This document shows positions 12,643 to 23,607 of a stretch of DNA of 64,000 bases, one piece after another. Where the stretch lies: positions 12,534,501 to 12,598,500 of the forward strand of contig CAMTDV010000013.1 in NCBI GenBank assembly GCA_947069175.1. Direction: 5' to 3'. Numbering within the stretch: the stretch's first letter is position 1; each line of letters opens with the position of its first letter. The notes under the pieces were generated by a model that did not search any database, was not told where the DNA came from, and was given only the letters and a program-made list of their open reading frames with translations. This DNA is from Scalesia atractyloides (Eukaryota > Streptophyta > Magnoliopsida > Asterales > Asteraceae). Both the position numbers and the translations under genes were made by a program.

Positions 12643-15600
12643 CTATAATATTTTGGAATTAATAAATAGTAAATGCTTTAATAATGATTACACAGTAGTA
12701 TTCTTACAATAATAACATAAATCTTTGAATCAAACCAATTAGGAGGTTGTATCATGTATGCATTAAAGATAGGAGTAAAGTACACCAATGGTCTTTCTGG
12801 TTAACCAAAATTTTGGATTTAGTCCCTAGTTTTTCAAAAGTACACGGATGGTCCCTGTGGTTTGCACTTTGTAACGTATTTAGTCCCCGACTTTTCCAAA
12901 AGTACACGGATGGTACCTATGGTTTGCACTTTGTAATGCATTTAGTCCCCAACGTTTAGTGACGGAATACGTTACTAAGTGCAGACCACATGGATCATCC
13001 ATGTACTTTTGTAAAAAGTTGGGGACTAAATATGTTACAAAGTGCAAACCACAGGGACCATCCATATACTTTTAAAAAGCTAGGGAAATAAACCAGAATT
13101 TTAGTTAACCATATGGACCATCCGTGTACTTTACTCTAAAAATAGATATCGTATTGTTATAGCTAAAAAATTATTGGCCTGTTTAAACAAACTTAACTTG
13201 TATCAATCTATTCATAATAAAGTAGGTCCAAAATTCCACTTCTTATCTGTTAAACCGTTTCATGAACAGACAACTGCTGAATAGAGTTATGTTTTAAATT
13301 CAAGAAAATACGTTGAAAACATATTGGTTTTTGTCTATTTAATATCGGGTAAAATATATTTTAAATATATACGTTGAACAGGGAATGTATGTCCTGTGCA
13401 ATGTGGCATCTGGAAAAGAGTTCCAAAAAGAAGCAGTTATGCACCAAATTCTTCCGGATTCAAGTAACGGTGATACCCAATCAATAATGGTGGCTATGTT
13501 ACAAAGTGATGTTGCCCAATTAAGAACAGCCGCTGTTTGGACTATAGTAAATCTCACTATTCCAACCGGGGCCGGTGCGTTAGCGCGTGTTGTAAAATTG
13601 AGAAACGCTGGCATCGTTTCTCAGCTAAAGAACATGGCCAATGATCCCTGCTTGGATGTTAAGGTCTCTTTTTCTACTCTTTTCTATTAAAAAAACATTA
13701 TTTAAAAAAATTGTGGTAATGAATTGTTTGATTCAGGCTATGTTTTATTCCTAGAAGAGTAAAGTACATCGATGGTCCTTGTGGTTTACCAAAATTTTGG
13801 ATTTGGTGTCTAGCTTTCCAAAATACACAAATGGTCCCTGTGATTTGCACTTTGTAACACATTTAGTACCTAACTTGGACATGCTAAAACCTTTAGATTT
13901 ATTGGCTGGGAACTAAATGTGTTATAAAGTGCAAACCATAGGGACCATCCATATACTTTTGAAAAGCTAGGGACCAAATCCAAAATTTTGGTAAACCACA
14001 ACTGTGTATTTTGTTCTTCCTAGAATAAGTTTGAAACCCGTGTATTACATAGGTTGAATAAGGAAATAATAAATAGTTAGTAAGGTGTTGTTTGTTTTTT
14101 CAGAGGTAAAACGTTTGCAGACCACATCTGTAGCAGAAGAGGTGGGTCAAACCCCTGCAGTCTGCAAGAAGAAGACTGTTTTTTAACTTCTGCAAATTGC
14201 TGAAATAACACCAAACAACATAATAGACATCATAAACTGAAAATTAACATAATTCAGAGAAACAACATTATAAATTATGAAAACCAACATCAAATTCAGA
14301 AAAAACAACATTACAAATCTGAAAATTAACATCAAAATTAAGAAAAATAACATCAAAAACTGAAAATTAACATCAAACAATCTTATAATTAACATCATAA
14401 CATCAAACAATCACAAAATTAACATCAAAATTCAGAAAAACAAATAAAAACTAACAAGAAAAATCAGAAAGCAAACCTGGTTAGGGTGGTCGGATGTTGA
14501 AGGAGGAGAGGCGGAGCTGAGATGATGGAGGGAGTCGCCGGTCGATTTTGAAGCTTGGAGAGGGGTGGTTGGCTGATGAAGCTTGGAGAGGCGGAGCTGA
14601 GATGATGGAGAGGGTGGCGTGACGGCGGTGGTGGGGGAAGAGCAAGGCGGCGCGACGGTGGCGGTGGAGGAAGAGGAGGGTGGCGCGATGGTGGGGGAAG
14701 AAGACGGCGGCGGCTGCTGCTATGGGGGAAGAAGACGGCGGCGGTGGGAGGAGGAGAGTGGTGGAGGAGAGGGGTGGAGGAGAGATGCTCGGGTTTTGTT
14801 ATGTCTGTGTGTTTTTGAGAAGAGGTTTGAAGTGTTTAGAAGTGGGAGGTCCACATCTGTTTGGGGAAGAGGACACACAAACCTTTTAAATGAACAAACA
14901 ATCTGCAAAACAAAAGGTCTGCGTTGGTCTGCGCCGCGTAGACAAACGAGGCAAGGAAGCTCTTCTTGGAAGAAACAAACAGCACCAATTGAAGATTTAG
15001 GAATTATTAAACGACATTTTGAGATAAGATATGGTTCACATTTTCTAATTAAGTTTTTAAAATTAAGAAATAGAATACAAAGGGTGAAATAAGAGAAGCA
15101 GGAACAAGAATCTTGGGCTCACGGAATTGCGACAGGCGACACAACCAGTTACTTATTTATTAGGTATAGATAATTAGATATGTAAAGAAAGAAAGTTAAC
15201 TAAAAAGGAAATCGGTTAAGCATCTCCTAAAGTGTTTTCGTCCCTGAGGTTTGGCCAGTTTTGCGACTTTCGTCCAAAGGTTATTTTCTTCGCATGTGGA
15301 TCAAAAAGTTTTGAAATCTTGCCAGTTTCATCCGGCTCGTTAACTCCATCCATTTTTCTCTTTTAAGTCAGGGGTATTTTTGTTAACTTAAAGGGCAATT
15401 CGATCTTTTTTGACGTATGCACAAGCATTTAGCATAATGTACAAGTATTTAAAAGACCGAATTGCTCTTTAAGTTAACAAAAAGGACAGAAATACCCCTG
15501 ACTTAACAGAGAAAAATGGATGGAGTTAACGAGCCGGATGATAATGGCAAGATTTCAAACCTTTTGGATCCAGATGCAGAAAAACAAACCTTTGGACGAA

Positions 15601-15955
15601 AATCACAAAACTGAGCAAACCTCAGGGACGAAATGGCATTTTACTCTAAATAGTTTTATTCAAAAAGTTGGAGCGGGATTTTGAGATAATAGAATATTTG
15701 TAACTAGTTGTCTGTAGAAAAGGCAAAAGATTTAGACAAAAAGTGTTTCAACCCATACAAAACATCGCCACTTTTTACTTGAACCCCATATCTACCCATC
15801 ACTCAATTTCTGTCGAATTAAGTGGGACCAAAACCTTTGAAAGATTACCAGTTTCAGTTTTTTAGGAATGACGTAAGATGCTGTATTGTGTTTTGCAGCT
15901 TCGTGTAAGAACAGCGCTCGAACAGTCTATGATTTTTGGAGATTTTTCCACGTGA
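8039..15955 (+). CDS. ARMC8: ARMC8-like armadillo-repeat protein (GID5-type E3 subunit)
   Basis: Eight coding exons with GT-AG borders: 8039-8380, 9721-10442, 10529-10630, 11151-11234, 11378-11612, 12334-12494, 13382-13663 and 15899-15955. They give about 660 residues, near the usual plant ARMC8 length. Tandem alpha-helical ARM repeats fill the protein. Family-typical segments are RSASKPEVLIQGMYVLCNVA, KLRNAGIVSQLKNMANDPCL and the C-terminal LRVRTALEQS. In animals and yeast, ARMC8/Gid5 is a scaffold of the CTLH/GID ubiquitin ligase; that role is inferred here. The start is the first ATG of exon 1, after a GC-rich leader. Exon 2 is broken at about 9980: GCAGCTTAGAA gives a stop, and one more T in the TT run would restore the frame, so a homopolymer sequencing error is as likely as a real mutation. 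Introns 3 and 5-7 hold transposons with clear target duplications. Confidence 0.87.
8420..9260. repeat. Three diverged tandem copies inside ARMC8 intron 1
   Basis: A unit of about 255-330 bp is repeated three times, starting near 8423, 8680 and 9008. Shared landmarks in order are TTGACGTA, GAATCGGTTAGGGTTAGG, ACGGACGGTTTA, GATGAAAT, TTTGTGGATTCTAC, GCTGATTGAT and AGTATTTGCTT. The copies differ by indels and point changes, so the amplification is old. Confidence 0.7.
10648..11069. mobile_element. MULE-like inverted-repeat element, family A copy 1 (ARMC8 intron 3)
   Basis: 422 bp, starting GAGTAAAGTGCCATTTT and ending with the reverse complement-like AAAATGGCATTTTACTC. It is nearly palindromic, with arms of about 190 bp (CTGAGGTTTGGCCA against TAGCCAAACCTCAGG). 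Flanks are the perfect 9-bp duplication TTTTGAGAA at 10639-10647 and 11070-11078, the Mutator signature. It encodes nothing. Confidence 0.88.
11879..12231. mobile_element. hAT-type MITE in ARMC8 intron 5
   Basis: 353 bp, starting TAAGGGTGCTAAATGGGCC and ending CACAATCCTA. A perfect 8-bp duplication ATCTTGGG lies at 11871-11878 and 12232-12239, typical of hAT. The interior repeats AACCCG/CGGGTT subterminal words many times, a usual feature of hAT non-autonomous ends. No coding. Confidence 0.8.
12606..12642. repeat. (TTA)n microsatellite
   Basis: About twelve TTA units in ARMC8 intron 6, uninterrupted. Confidence 0.9.
12773..13136. mobile_element. MULE-like element, family B copy 1 (ARMC8 intron 6)
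   Basis: 364 bp, starting GAGTAAAGTACACCAATGG and ending CCGTGTACTTTACTC. The arms include GGATTTAGTCCCT and TTTGCACTTTGTAA, each matched in reverse on the other side. The flanking 9-mers are TAAAGATAG and TAAAAATAG (8 of 9 match). It is non-coding. Confidence 0.8.
13757..14016. mobile_element. MULE-like element, family B copy 2 (ARMC8 intron 7)
   Basis: 260 bp, starting GAGTAAAGTACATCGATGG. The right end is diverged (TGTATTTTGTTC). A perfect 9-bp duplication TTCCTAGAA lies at 13748-13756 and 14017-14025. Confidence 0.85.
14093..14986. mobile_element. Non-autonomous TIR element (PIF/hAT-like) in ARMC8 intron 7
   Basis: About 894 bp. The ends are GGTGTTGTTTGTTTTTTC and, in reverse complement, GGTGCTGTTTGTTTCTTCC. 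Near the left end is a run of short tandem units based on AACATCAAAATTCAGAAAAA (14200-14440). Near the right end is a GGTGGNGGAAGA-type G-rich stretch (14560-14790). The 157-codon frame at 14619-15092 is low-complexity and crosses the element end. I could not find a convincing target duplication, so the superfamily is uncertain. Confidence 0.55.
15225..15646. mobile_element. MULE-like element, family A copy 2 (ARMC8 intron 7)
   Basis: About 422 bp, same arms as the copy at 10648 (CCCTGAGGTTTGGCCAGTTT ... AACCTCAGGGACGAAATGG). The left terminus is eroded (TCCTAAAGTG) and no clean target duplication is visible, so it is probably older than the other A copies. Confidence 0.75.
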
Positions 15956-18540
15956 ATGTTGGTTAATATAATCAACCGCCGATGGATGGAACAACATGCC
16001 TACACCAAGCTTGATTGGCAGTTGACTATTGTTGTAACATGTAATAATCAAGTTTTTTTTTTCTTTTTTTTTGTTAAATCAAATTATTGACGATCACCAG
16101 TTTTGTTTGGAAATTATTTCTGTTATCATTATAGGATATTTCTTTTCTCGCTGCAGCGTCAAGAGTCAAGACTGTCGATATTCAGTAGTGTAGTTCTGTA
16201 ATTTGATTATGCATACCCAAAAAAGTTTCAAATTGCTAGGGAATTGGGGTGTTACACTTACATTATAGGTTTTTTTTTCAAACAAACCTTGTATAAAGGA
16301 AAACAAGTTTTTGGTTGGATTATAGTGGTATTATCTAAGTAGATCTTATGGGTTTGGATGCGCCATGCAAAATCATGAGCTAATCTAGCTAGAAAAATAT
16401 TGGAATCGGCTCGGTTTTTGATCAATTTGAGCTCGAGAGTGGACTTTAAGTGGTACTTAGCGTCGGTCCTTGAAAGGTGTAAGGAGTCATTTTGCATTTC
16501 ACCCTTTGTGGAAACACAAAGATGACTTTATTTTGATACTGATATTATGTTGAAAAGTGTGAACTTTTTTAAAGTTGAAATAGTAAAAGTTGAAACCCGT
16601 TTCAACCTTTGTAGTGTAGTCATCGATTCTACTTAAGAGGCCACAATTGTCTCGAACAAACATATTAATGACGAGGAACGTGTTTTTGTATTGCTACTAA
16701 TACTTGTGTTTGCTATGCTATTATGCCCATCTTGCTTAGGAAAAACTACGGGTGCGTAAAACAAAACAAAAAAGCATGGGTGGGTGACAAGTATACTATG
16801 TGTAAGATTTCACTCATTTACGATAAATAATAAAAGAATGACCATTCAATTTCGCCAAAAAACACACACCTAAGTTCCATAGTTGTTTTGCCATTCTGAT
16901 CATGATTTCCTACCTTGGGAAAGGCCTTCCCTTTTGGGTCGGTTGTGGGCGAGGAGGGATTTGAACACGTGTAATCCTTTAACCTATAGGCCCACTGTGT
17001 CTCCACTAGAAATGTTCTCAGAAGTATCCTAAAAAGAACCTATGCTCTCTCCGGCCATTCGGGTTAAGATGTCAAAGCACCTTTATCTACACTTTATCTT
17101 TGTAATAACAATACATTCTGAGGTGTGAAGCGATAGAGGAGGGATGCCACAATTGAGGTTTGAATAAGAAGACTTTTTATTTTTCATTTTTATATTGAAA
17201 AAATAAGAAGAATGAGAGGTGTGAAATCTTTTATGTTCCTGGCGTCGAGCTATTTTTCCGCAGGACCTCTCCGACAGTAGCATAACCATAGTAGAGTTTA
17301 ACGACCAAGTTCAAGATGGATTGGTGTGGTTCCTCTACGCCTAGGACACCAAAATATCAAATAATATAAGAAGAAAGACATGAGATAAAATAGTGATCAC
17401 CAGACCCCAATTCTTGACTAGGGACACATCAAAAGATAGTATCAACACAAAGTAATGATTTATTCCATTTTCATACGATAACCAGGGACAGACCCCCTTG
17501 AAAACTTTCCAGTTAGTATATACGCGTGATGTAATCTTGAGTTGTATTTATAAAATTCTGACGCCGCACCCCAAAAAATACTAATGCCGCACCCCTTAAG
17601 ATTAAAGAAAAAGTAGAACTTATCAGAAATTATTTCGACGAGAAGTCAACATGCTAAAGGAGACAGAGGAGCTGCATAAATTGAGAAATAAGAATAGAGA
17701 AGAAAGGGTTGATTACTTGATCACCAATACAATTTAATATCATATCACCTTTTACTTTTTTTTCACTATTTTTGAATAACTTTTAATTTACAGTATTTTC
17801 ATATTTTGTTTATATATATTTATTAAATTTTACATTATTTGTGTAAAGGATAAAGGGTTTTTGTAACGATACAAAAATAGGGATACAATAATGGGTAGAT
17901 TTCAAAAATTAAATGTGCTGGGATACTGTTTTTTTTGTTATGATGACGATTGATGTATTTTTATCATCTATTTGAATATTATTTTGATTCATCTTTCATC
18001 ATATGACCCGACCCGACTTGAAGCAGACCGAAAAAAGTTCAATATTTATCGATAGAGAACTGATCCTTATTAATTCCGCACCCGATAAAAAAGTTCCTAG
18101 GTCCGTCACTAATGGTAATCAAACAAGACAACAAAATAATAATAGTCCACTTCGCTCGTTTGTTTTTATTAACTCGTCTATTTCATTACGAATCAGATGA
18201 GTAATTTTCTTATAAAAAGTTAATGAGATTTGGTTTGTCAATGTTGGAATAGTGAAAATAAATGACAAGTAACGGGTCAATTTAATCGAGTCACATAGAA
18301 ACAAGATTCAAGCCTACCAATCAATTATAATGCCTCACCTGCTTACATCACATCACTTCCACTTTGACACCTATTATTACAACACATTATTCGACATTCT
18401 TTATTTCATTTTATTTTCATCTTCAACCATAAAATAAGCAATATGCGATGATTGTAATTTCATTTCACGGAGTATAATATTAGTGGAACGAAACAAATGA
18501 AGACAACTCGACACGCGTCACCATTGTAGAGCCCTCATAT
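15956..18540. other. Intergenic region, ARMC8 3' side to NF-YA promoter
   Basis: No gene recognised. 15956-16100 probably holds the ARMC8 3' UTR. The rest is AT-rich unique-looking sequence, apart from a SINE-like tRNA-related stretch near 16950-17008 listed separately. Confidence 0.5.
16950..17008 (-). mobile_element. SINE-like tRNA-derived head (tentative)
   Basis: On the minus strand GTGTTCAAATCCC resembles a pol III B box (GGTTCAAATCC). Upstream of it, CAGTGGGCCTATAGGTTAAAGG could be an A-box region. It does not fold as a full tRNA as far as I can judge, and I see no clear tail or target duplication. Confidence 0.3.
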
Positions 18541-18589
18541 GCGACATAAAAACACATACATACATCATTAGTTACACATATACACACAC

Positions 18590-19492
18590 ACATCTCTCTC
18601 TCTCTCTCTACACTTAAACTTTCTCTCTCTACAACAATTGTTTTCATCTTCTAGATTTACAGCTGAATTTCCTCCAATTCATCGCCTCAATATTAGGGTT
18701 TTTACCTTTCTGGTAATTTCTTCTAAATCATTTGTCAGTTTACTTTTATATCTAGAAAATCTCTGTTTCTTTGCATATGCATGTTGAATTTGATCGCTGT
18801 TAATTGTTGTTTTGGTTTTTAATTTCCGTTCGGTGATAGTTTTTTGTTTGCATGATCTGACTAATCACTTGTAAATCTTAATGGTTGCATATTGTTTGAT
18901 TTATTATGTTTAGGCTTCGGTTTTGTATATTTGATGAATTTTAAGATGCAGAATGCGCGGTTATCGATTCCATATTGATTATAACGCTTATGCATGTTGA
19001 GTTTGATCTTTATAACGGTTTCGGATTAAGAAAACGAGTCATTCTTCTTGTGAAATGTTGGCGATCCTGTTTTGTGAGGATCATGAGAAATCGACACAAT
19101 TAATGGATTTTGTAGAATTTTCAAAAAAAAAAAAAAAAAAAAAGAGTATGACCTGATTTTAAAGAATTAATTTGTTTCATTCATGTATGAATATGGAATT
19201 GAGTAATATGGTTGATTATGTAATTATGTGTGATTATTGATAAATGTTTTGCTGTTAATTGGAGTTTTTGGTGCTTAAAATGATAAATTAATAATTATAT
19301 GTTTTTTTTTGTGTGTTCTATGAGGCTTGACATTGATGTTATTCATGCATGACTTAAGTATATGATGTGACGGTGAGTTGCGATTATTGTGATTGGTGAA
19401 GTTGTGGTATTTATGTGACTGGTTGTATGGTCATGTTGGTTGATTGATGGAAATGAAATGGATTATTGGTGTGACGGTGTTGCATAAGGTCC
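18590..19492 (+). promoter_or_regulatory. NF-YA 5' leader region with probable leader intron
   Basis: A (TC)n tract at about 18594-18609 and pyrimidine-rich sequence up to 18715 look like a plant 5' UTR. The T-rich stretch from about 18716 to 19490, with a 20-base A run near 19122-19143, is probably a leader intron, since NF-YA genes usually have one. Exact splice sites and the transcription start are not certain. Confidence 0.45.
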
Positions 19493-21265
19493 ATGTCGAC
19501 GACTGCTATGCGGGGAAATTCATCTGATTCGTCGTCTTCTGAGGAAGAATCACTAGACAAGGAATCACAGTCTGATGATGTTGTAAGTGAGGAAGATGAT
19601 GATGTTAGTAAAGAAACACAAAATGGTGCGTCTTTTCCTTTGGGTACTTTTAGCTTTTTATGTGAATTTTGTAGCGAATCGTGGGGTTTAGCATTTTAAA
19701 ATACGGTTGGATTGTAGGAGGGTTCAGATCCTTAGCTTAATCATGTATTCGATGTCGGTGACGTGAATTTCTTATTGGTTTGATTATGAATGGAAGAATT
19801 CACATCCTTCAAATATTGGCAAATATGTTGATATAAAACAAGGAAAATTTCACCTTATAGTAACTAAGTTTTCCAAGTGTTCTACTAAAATCACTCTGTT
19901 TTTTGTTCCTCTAAAGTTACTTAACTTTCATCGGATTTCCAATCTAGTTAAATTTTTTTACGGATATTAGTTTTCTTTTTTATAAAATTGAGGCAATTGA
20001 AACATGTATGAATCTTGGTCACTATTTAGTGATATAGGAGGCAATAGTAAAGAAAAATATCACTCAATAATAACCAAGTTTTGTACTCGTTCAATTGACA
20101 TTAAAGTGGAAAAAAATTATCACTAAATAGTAACCAAGATACATATATGTTTCATTTGCCTCATTTGCTTTTATAAAAAGCTTATTAAAAATTATACAAG
20201 ATTAGAATACCTAATGAAAGTCGAGTGACTTAAGTGGGGCCATTGGAAGGTTTGTTGCTATTATGTAAAGTGACCCCTATAAGATATGAGAGTATGACAC
20301 TAGGGGTGCAAACGAGCCAAGCGGAGCTCGACCAGGCTCGAGCTCGGCTCGGTCCGAGCTTTGTAGCTCGGCTCGTTGGTAGTTTCTCAAGGTCGAGCTC
20401 GAGTTCGACTCGCTTGTTATCTATTAACTAATAATTAATATATTAGATAAAAATTATTGACTCATTTAGGCCCATAAGCTCGATAAATGTAGGTCGGGCT
20501 CATTTACTAAACAAGATTATTTTTAGGTTTGGGCTCGGCTCGTGAACAAGTTCAAATAAGCTTGGCTCGACTCGTTTACTAGTCCAACTTTAAATAGGGG
20601 GTAAATGTTATTAAATATTAATAAAAAAATAATATTACACTAAGGCTCGACGAGCCTAACGAGCTTCACATGCCAGGCTCGAGCTCGCTAAATAAACGAG
20701 CTTTATTTTAGGCTCAAGCTCGGCTCGAGCTCTATAAGGCTGGGCTCATTTCGAGCTTTTTCCTCAAGCCGATCTCGAGTAGCTCGCAAGTCGCTCGGCG
20801 TGTTTGCACCTCTGTGTATGAGTATCACTTTAATATGCAAATCACTGCGTAAGCCAATGGTTATTAAAATTTTGCTTATAATGATAATTTATGTTTGTTT
20901 GGATGAATTAGTCATTGCATTTTAGCAACTATATGGCCATATATTTTTGTTGTAATACTGATGATGAACTCCATCTTCCGAGGTCAGACAGTTGCGGACA
21001 AGAACATAAAAGTTGTCGTCAACAGGGACTGGCAAACATGCTTCCAAGTAACGGGGAAGCCCTAAGGCAGGTCCCACAACTCGAACTTGTTGGACATTCC
21101 GTTGTAAGCTTCTTCCAACTTATGGCTATATATGTCTGTATTTTGTTCGGATTCATGATTATGTTCGAAGTTCCTTGTTGTGTTGACGTTAACAGGCTTG
21201 TGCTCCAAATCCATATTATGGCGGAATGATGACAGCTTATGGTCAGCCTTTGGTGAGATACATGA

Positions 21266-21306
<41 letters not shown>

Positions 21307-21811
21307 ATGCATAGTATTTTAACTTTGTGTATAGGTTCATCCTCAGTTTGTTGATATGCAAGCAAGGATGCCTTTGGCACTCGAAATGGCACCAGAGCCT
21401 GTTTATGTAAATGCCAAACAATACCATGCAATATTAAGGCGAAGACAATCGCGTGCAAAAGCCGAGCTCGAAAAGAAACTTATAAAAGACAGAAAGGTGA
21501 GTTAATTTTATAATTTAACGATGAAAATTTGGTTATGTAAAGTAGTAAACGTTAAACAACATGTTACGTCGGTCTTATTTTTACAGCCTTATCTTCACGA
21601 ATCACGACACCAGCATGCAATGAGAAGGATAAGGGGTTCCGGTGGTCGTTTTGCGAAGAAGACAGAAATCGAGTCTTTAAAGAACTCAACAGCTTCCGGG
21701 TCTTCAACTTCTGTGAATTCAAAGTGCGTGCACTCAGAATCCGCCGAAACCCCAAGGGCGGATCCTCATAAAACTACCAGGCGTCATCGGGTTATCGTTT
21801 GCACTCTTTAG
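19493..21811 (+). CDS. NF-YA: NF-YA subunit of the CCAAT-binding factor (NF-YA1/9 type)
   Basis: Exons 19493-19625, 20988-21103, 21196-21252, 21335-21496 and 21587-21811. NF-YA binds CCAAT boxes in the nucleus as a trimer with NF-YB and NF-YC. The acidic/Ser-rich N terminus (SSDSSSSEEES) is followed by ELVGHSVACAPNPYYGGMM. Next come the NF-YB/C-binding helix VNAKQYHAILRRRQSRAKAE and, after the linker, the DNA-binding segment PYLHESRHQHAMRRIRGSGG; an intron separates the two. KAELEKKLIKDRKPYLHESRH fits the NF-YA1/NF-YA9 group better than NF-YA2/10 or NF-YA3/8. The annotated end RRHRVIVCTL is unlike the family. A one-base insertion in the AAAA run near 21773 opens YQASSGYRLHSLDRG, and one base fewer in TTT at 21865-21867 would end it at 21877, so the true C terminus may be longer. 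Confidence 0.88.
20301..20813. mobile_element. hAT-type MITE in NF-YA intron 1
   Basis: About 513 bp with ends TAGGGGTGCAAACGAGCC and, in reverse complement, AGAGGTGCAAACACGCC. The subterminal regions are dense in GAGCTCG/CTCGGCTC words on both sides. The flanks share GTATGA but not at a clean 8-bp offset, so the target duplication is imperfect. Confidence 0.65.
21268..21298. repeat. (AT)n microsatellite
   Basis: About 14 AT units in NF-YA intron 3, ending TATGTATG. Confidence 0.9.
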
Positions 21812-21883
21812 ATAGAGGAAAGCAGTGGATAAACATATCGTCTAACCCGGCTGCACAGAGTGCTGTTTGCGATGTAACAACAT

Positions 21884-21904
21884 GCAGCAAATCATTCTTG
21901 GTCC
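21884..21904 (+). promoter_or_regulatory. Candidate miR169 target site
   Basis: GCAGCAAATCATTCTTGGTC resembles the conserved NF-YA site GGCAANTCATYCTTGGCT. Pairing with the canonical miR169 would be good at miRNA positions 4-13 (one G:U at 9), wobble at 3, and mismatched at 1, 2, 14 and 19. It lies 73 bases after the annotated stop, and 7 bases after the alternative stop at 21877. In other plants NF-YA1 and NF-YA9 are miR169 targets with the site in the 3' UTR. Function here is inference, and the mismatches at positions 1-2 may weaken it. Confidence 0.55.
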
Positions 21905-22393
21905 AAGGGACAAAAAGGGTAGATATTATAGTTTGTTTTGATGATCAATGTTGTGTGAAAAGTTTGTTTTGGGGGTTAGAAAGAAATGGTGGTATGAATG
22001 TTTGGTATTTGGAGATTCTGCTTCCATCATAGGTGTAGTGTTGTTGGATATGCTTGTAGACTTTTGTTATGTGTTATTAGGTTGGATCTTTGTGGTTGAA
22101 ATGTTTTCTTTCCCTTGAAAGTTGAAACTGGTTTAAGTGAGGGTTTAGTTTCCAACCATATCATATTTTCTTAAATCATGTTTAAGAAATTAATACCATT
22201 GTATATTATATTATATTATAGTATTATACAATATACAATGAAACTTATATTTTTAACATCATATTTACAAGTTTAGTGGTTGATATATGATTGCCCCTGT
22301 AATAAAAATATGTTTCTTAGAAAAAAGAACATATTATGTTGGATACAACTTAGTTTTTTATAGGATTTTATATCAAATTGCAGATAAAAATAA

Positions 22394-23335
22394 GAGTAAA
22401 TTGCACAAAACATAATTCATGTTTTCTCAAACTTGCAGGTTCCAGCCTTAATGTTTAAAAGTTGCAAAAAACAGCCTTTAAGTTTATTTTTGTTGCGGGT
22501 TCAATCCTTTACAGCTAACCACGTTATTTTCTTCAGTTAAGTTCCCTCACATGCATAACATGTGAGGGTATATTCGTCATTTTGGTTGATCTTCCACCCA
22601 CGTCAATTATAAGAAAAAATAATATTTAAGGTTTAACCTATTTAAAAAAATTCTAACCACAGGGACTAATGTGCAATAAAACCAAACTTTTAAAAATCAA
22701 ACACCTTCTTTCCCGGTCTTCTTCTCCGGCGACTTCGCCGGATTCCGGCGAACCCGGAATTAAGATAGGAATCTTGTTAAGCTAGCCCACTAAGCTGTAA
22801 AGGTTAACACAGATTTTGATCATGCCAATCAAACTCTTCAGCATTATCATCAGTTAGAAGAATCGGCGCCTTATTCGCATCAGACGGAAACGACAAACGA
22901 CTCTTCAACCCTAGATACCTCTCACGGAACTCCGATGCCGTCAAATCAGAGAACTTCGTAACACCGTGTTCAGTAGTCGGATCCAGTAACTGGTGACGCT
23001 TAGGACGCTGCAAGTTAGACTTAAACACTATCAAACGGTAATCGTGCTCCTCTGTAGTCGCGTACGTTTTACCAAACTTTGTTTAAACTAAGTTAAAACT
23101 TAAATATTCTTTTTTGTTATAATTGAAGTGGGTAGAAGATCAACCAAAATGACGAATATACCCTCACATGTTATGCATGTGAGGGAACTTAACTGAAGAA
23201 AATAACGTGGTTAGCTGTAAATGATTGAACCCGCAACAAAAATAAACTAAAAGGCTGTTTTTAGCAACTTTTAAACATAAAGGCTGAAACCTGCAAATTT
23301 AAGGAAACATAAAGGATGTTTTGTGCAATTTACTC
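22394..23335. mobile_element. Pack-MULE with captured cysteine-protease fragment
   Basis: 942 bp. The ends are GAGTAAATTGCACAAAACAT and its reverse complement; the terminal inverted repeats are about 240 bp (to ~22640 and from ~23090) and share blocks such as TTGTTGCGGGTTCAATC and CTCACATGCATAACATGTGA. A perfect 9-bp target duplication TAAAAATAA lies at 22385-22393 and 23336-23344. The interior carries a protease fragment on the minus strand plus a GC-rich stretch (CTCCGGCGACTTCGCCGG) at about 22715-22760. A gene fragment inside long TIRs with a 9-bp duplication is the definition of a Pack-MULE. Confidence 0.92.
22804..23080 (-). pseudogene. RD19-like papain-family cysteine protease fragment
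   Basis: Minus-strand frame starting KFGKTYATTEEHDYR, then VFKSNLQRPKRHQLLDP, HGVTKFSDLTASEFRERYLG and ending at EEFDWHDQN before a stop. This is the I29 inhibitor prodomain (the region of the ERFNIN-type helix and the GNFD-like turn) and the first residues of the mature enzyme of RD19/cathepsin F-like vacuolar proteases. The signal peptide and whole catalytic domain, including the Cys-His-Asn residues, are absent, so no protease activity is possible. It is a captured piece inside the Pack-MULE. It matches exon-1-type sequence without introns. Confidence 0.85.
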
Positions 23336-23607
23336 TAAAAATAATAAACTTGTGAGAGTGGATTCATAGGTATATAGACATTATTTATTTAAAGTTATAT
23401 AACAATGCTGTTGTTACCGCTTCATGCCATCTAGATGAAATCCTCACGTTTTACTGCTCTGGTGCTCATCACTCGTGTTCTCCCTTTTAATAAGTTAATA
23501 ACATTTGGCATCTTTTTGAATTTATATGGGTGCTTGAGGATCACATGTTCTATAGCCTAAGATTCTTTACAAGCATGAACAATTCAAGCACTAAAGTGGT
23601 TGTGTAC

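Noticed and set aside
14619..15092. 157-codon Gly/Glu-rich frame
   Set aside because: It is low-complexity G-rich DNA within a TIR element and runs over the element border; not a gene.
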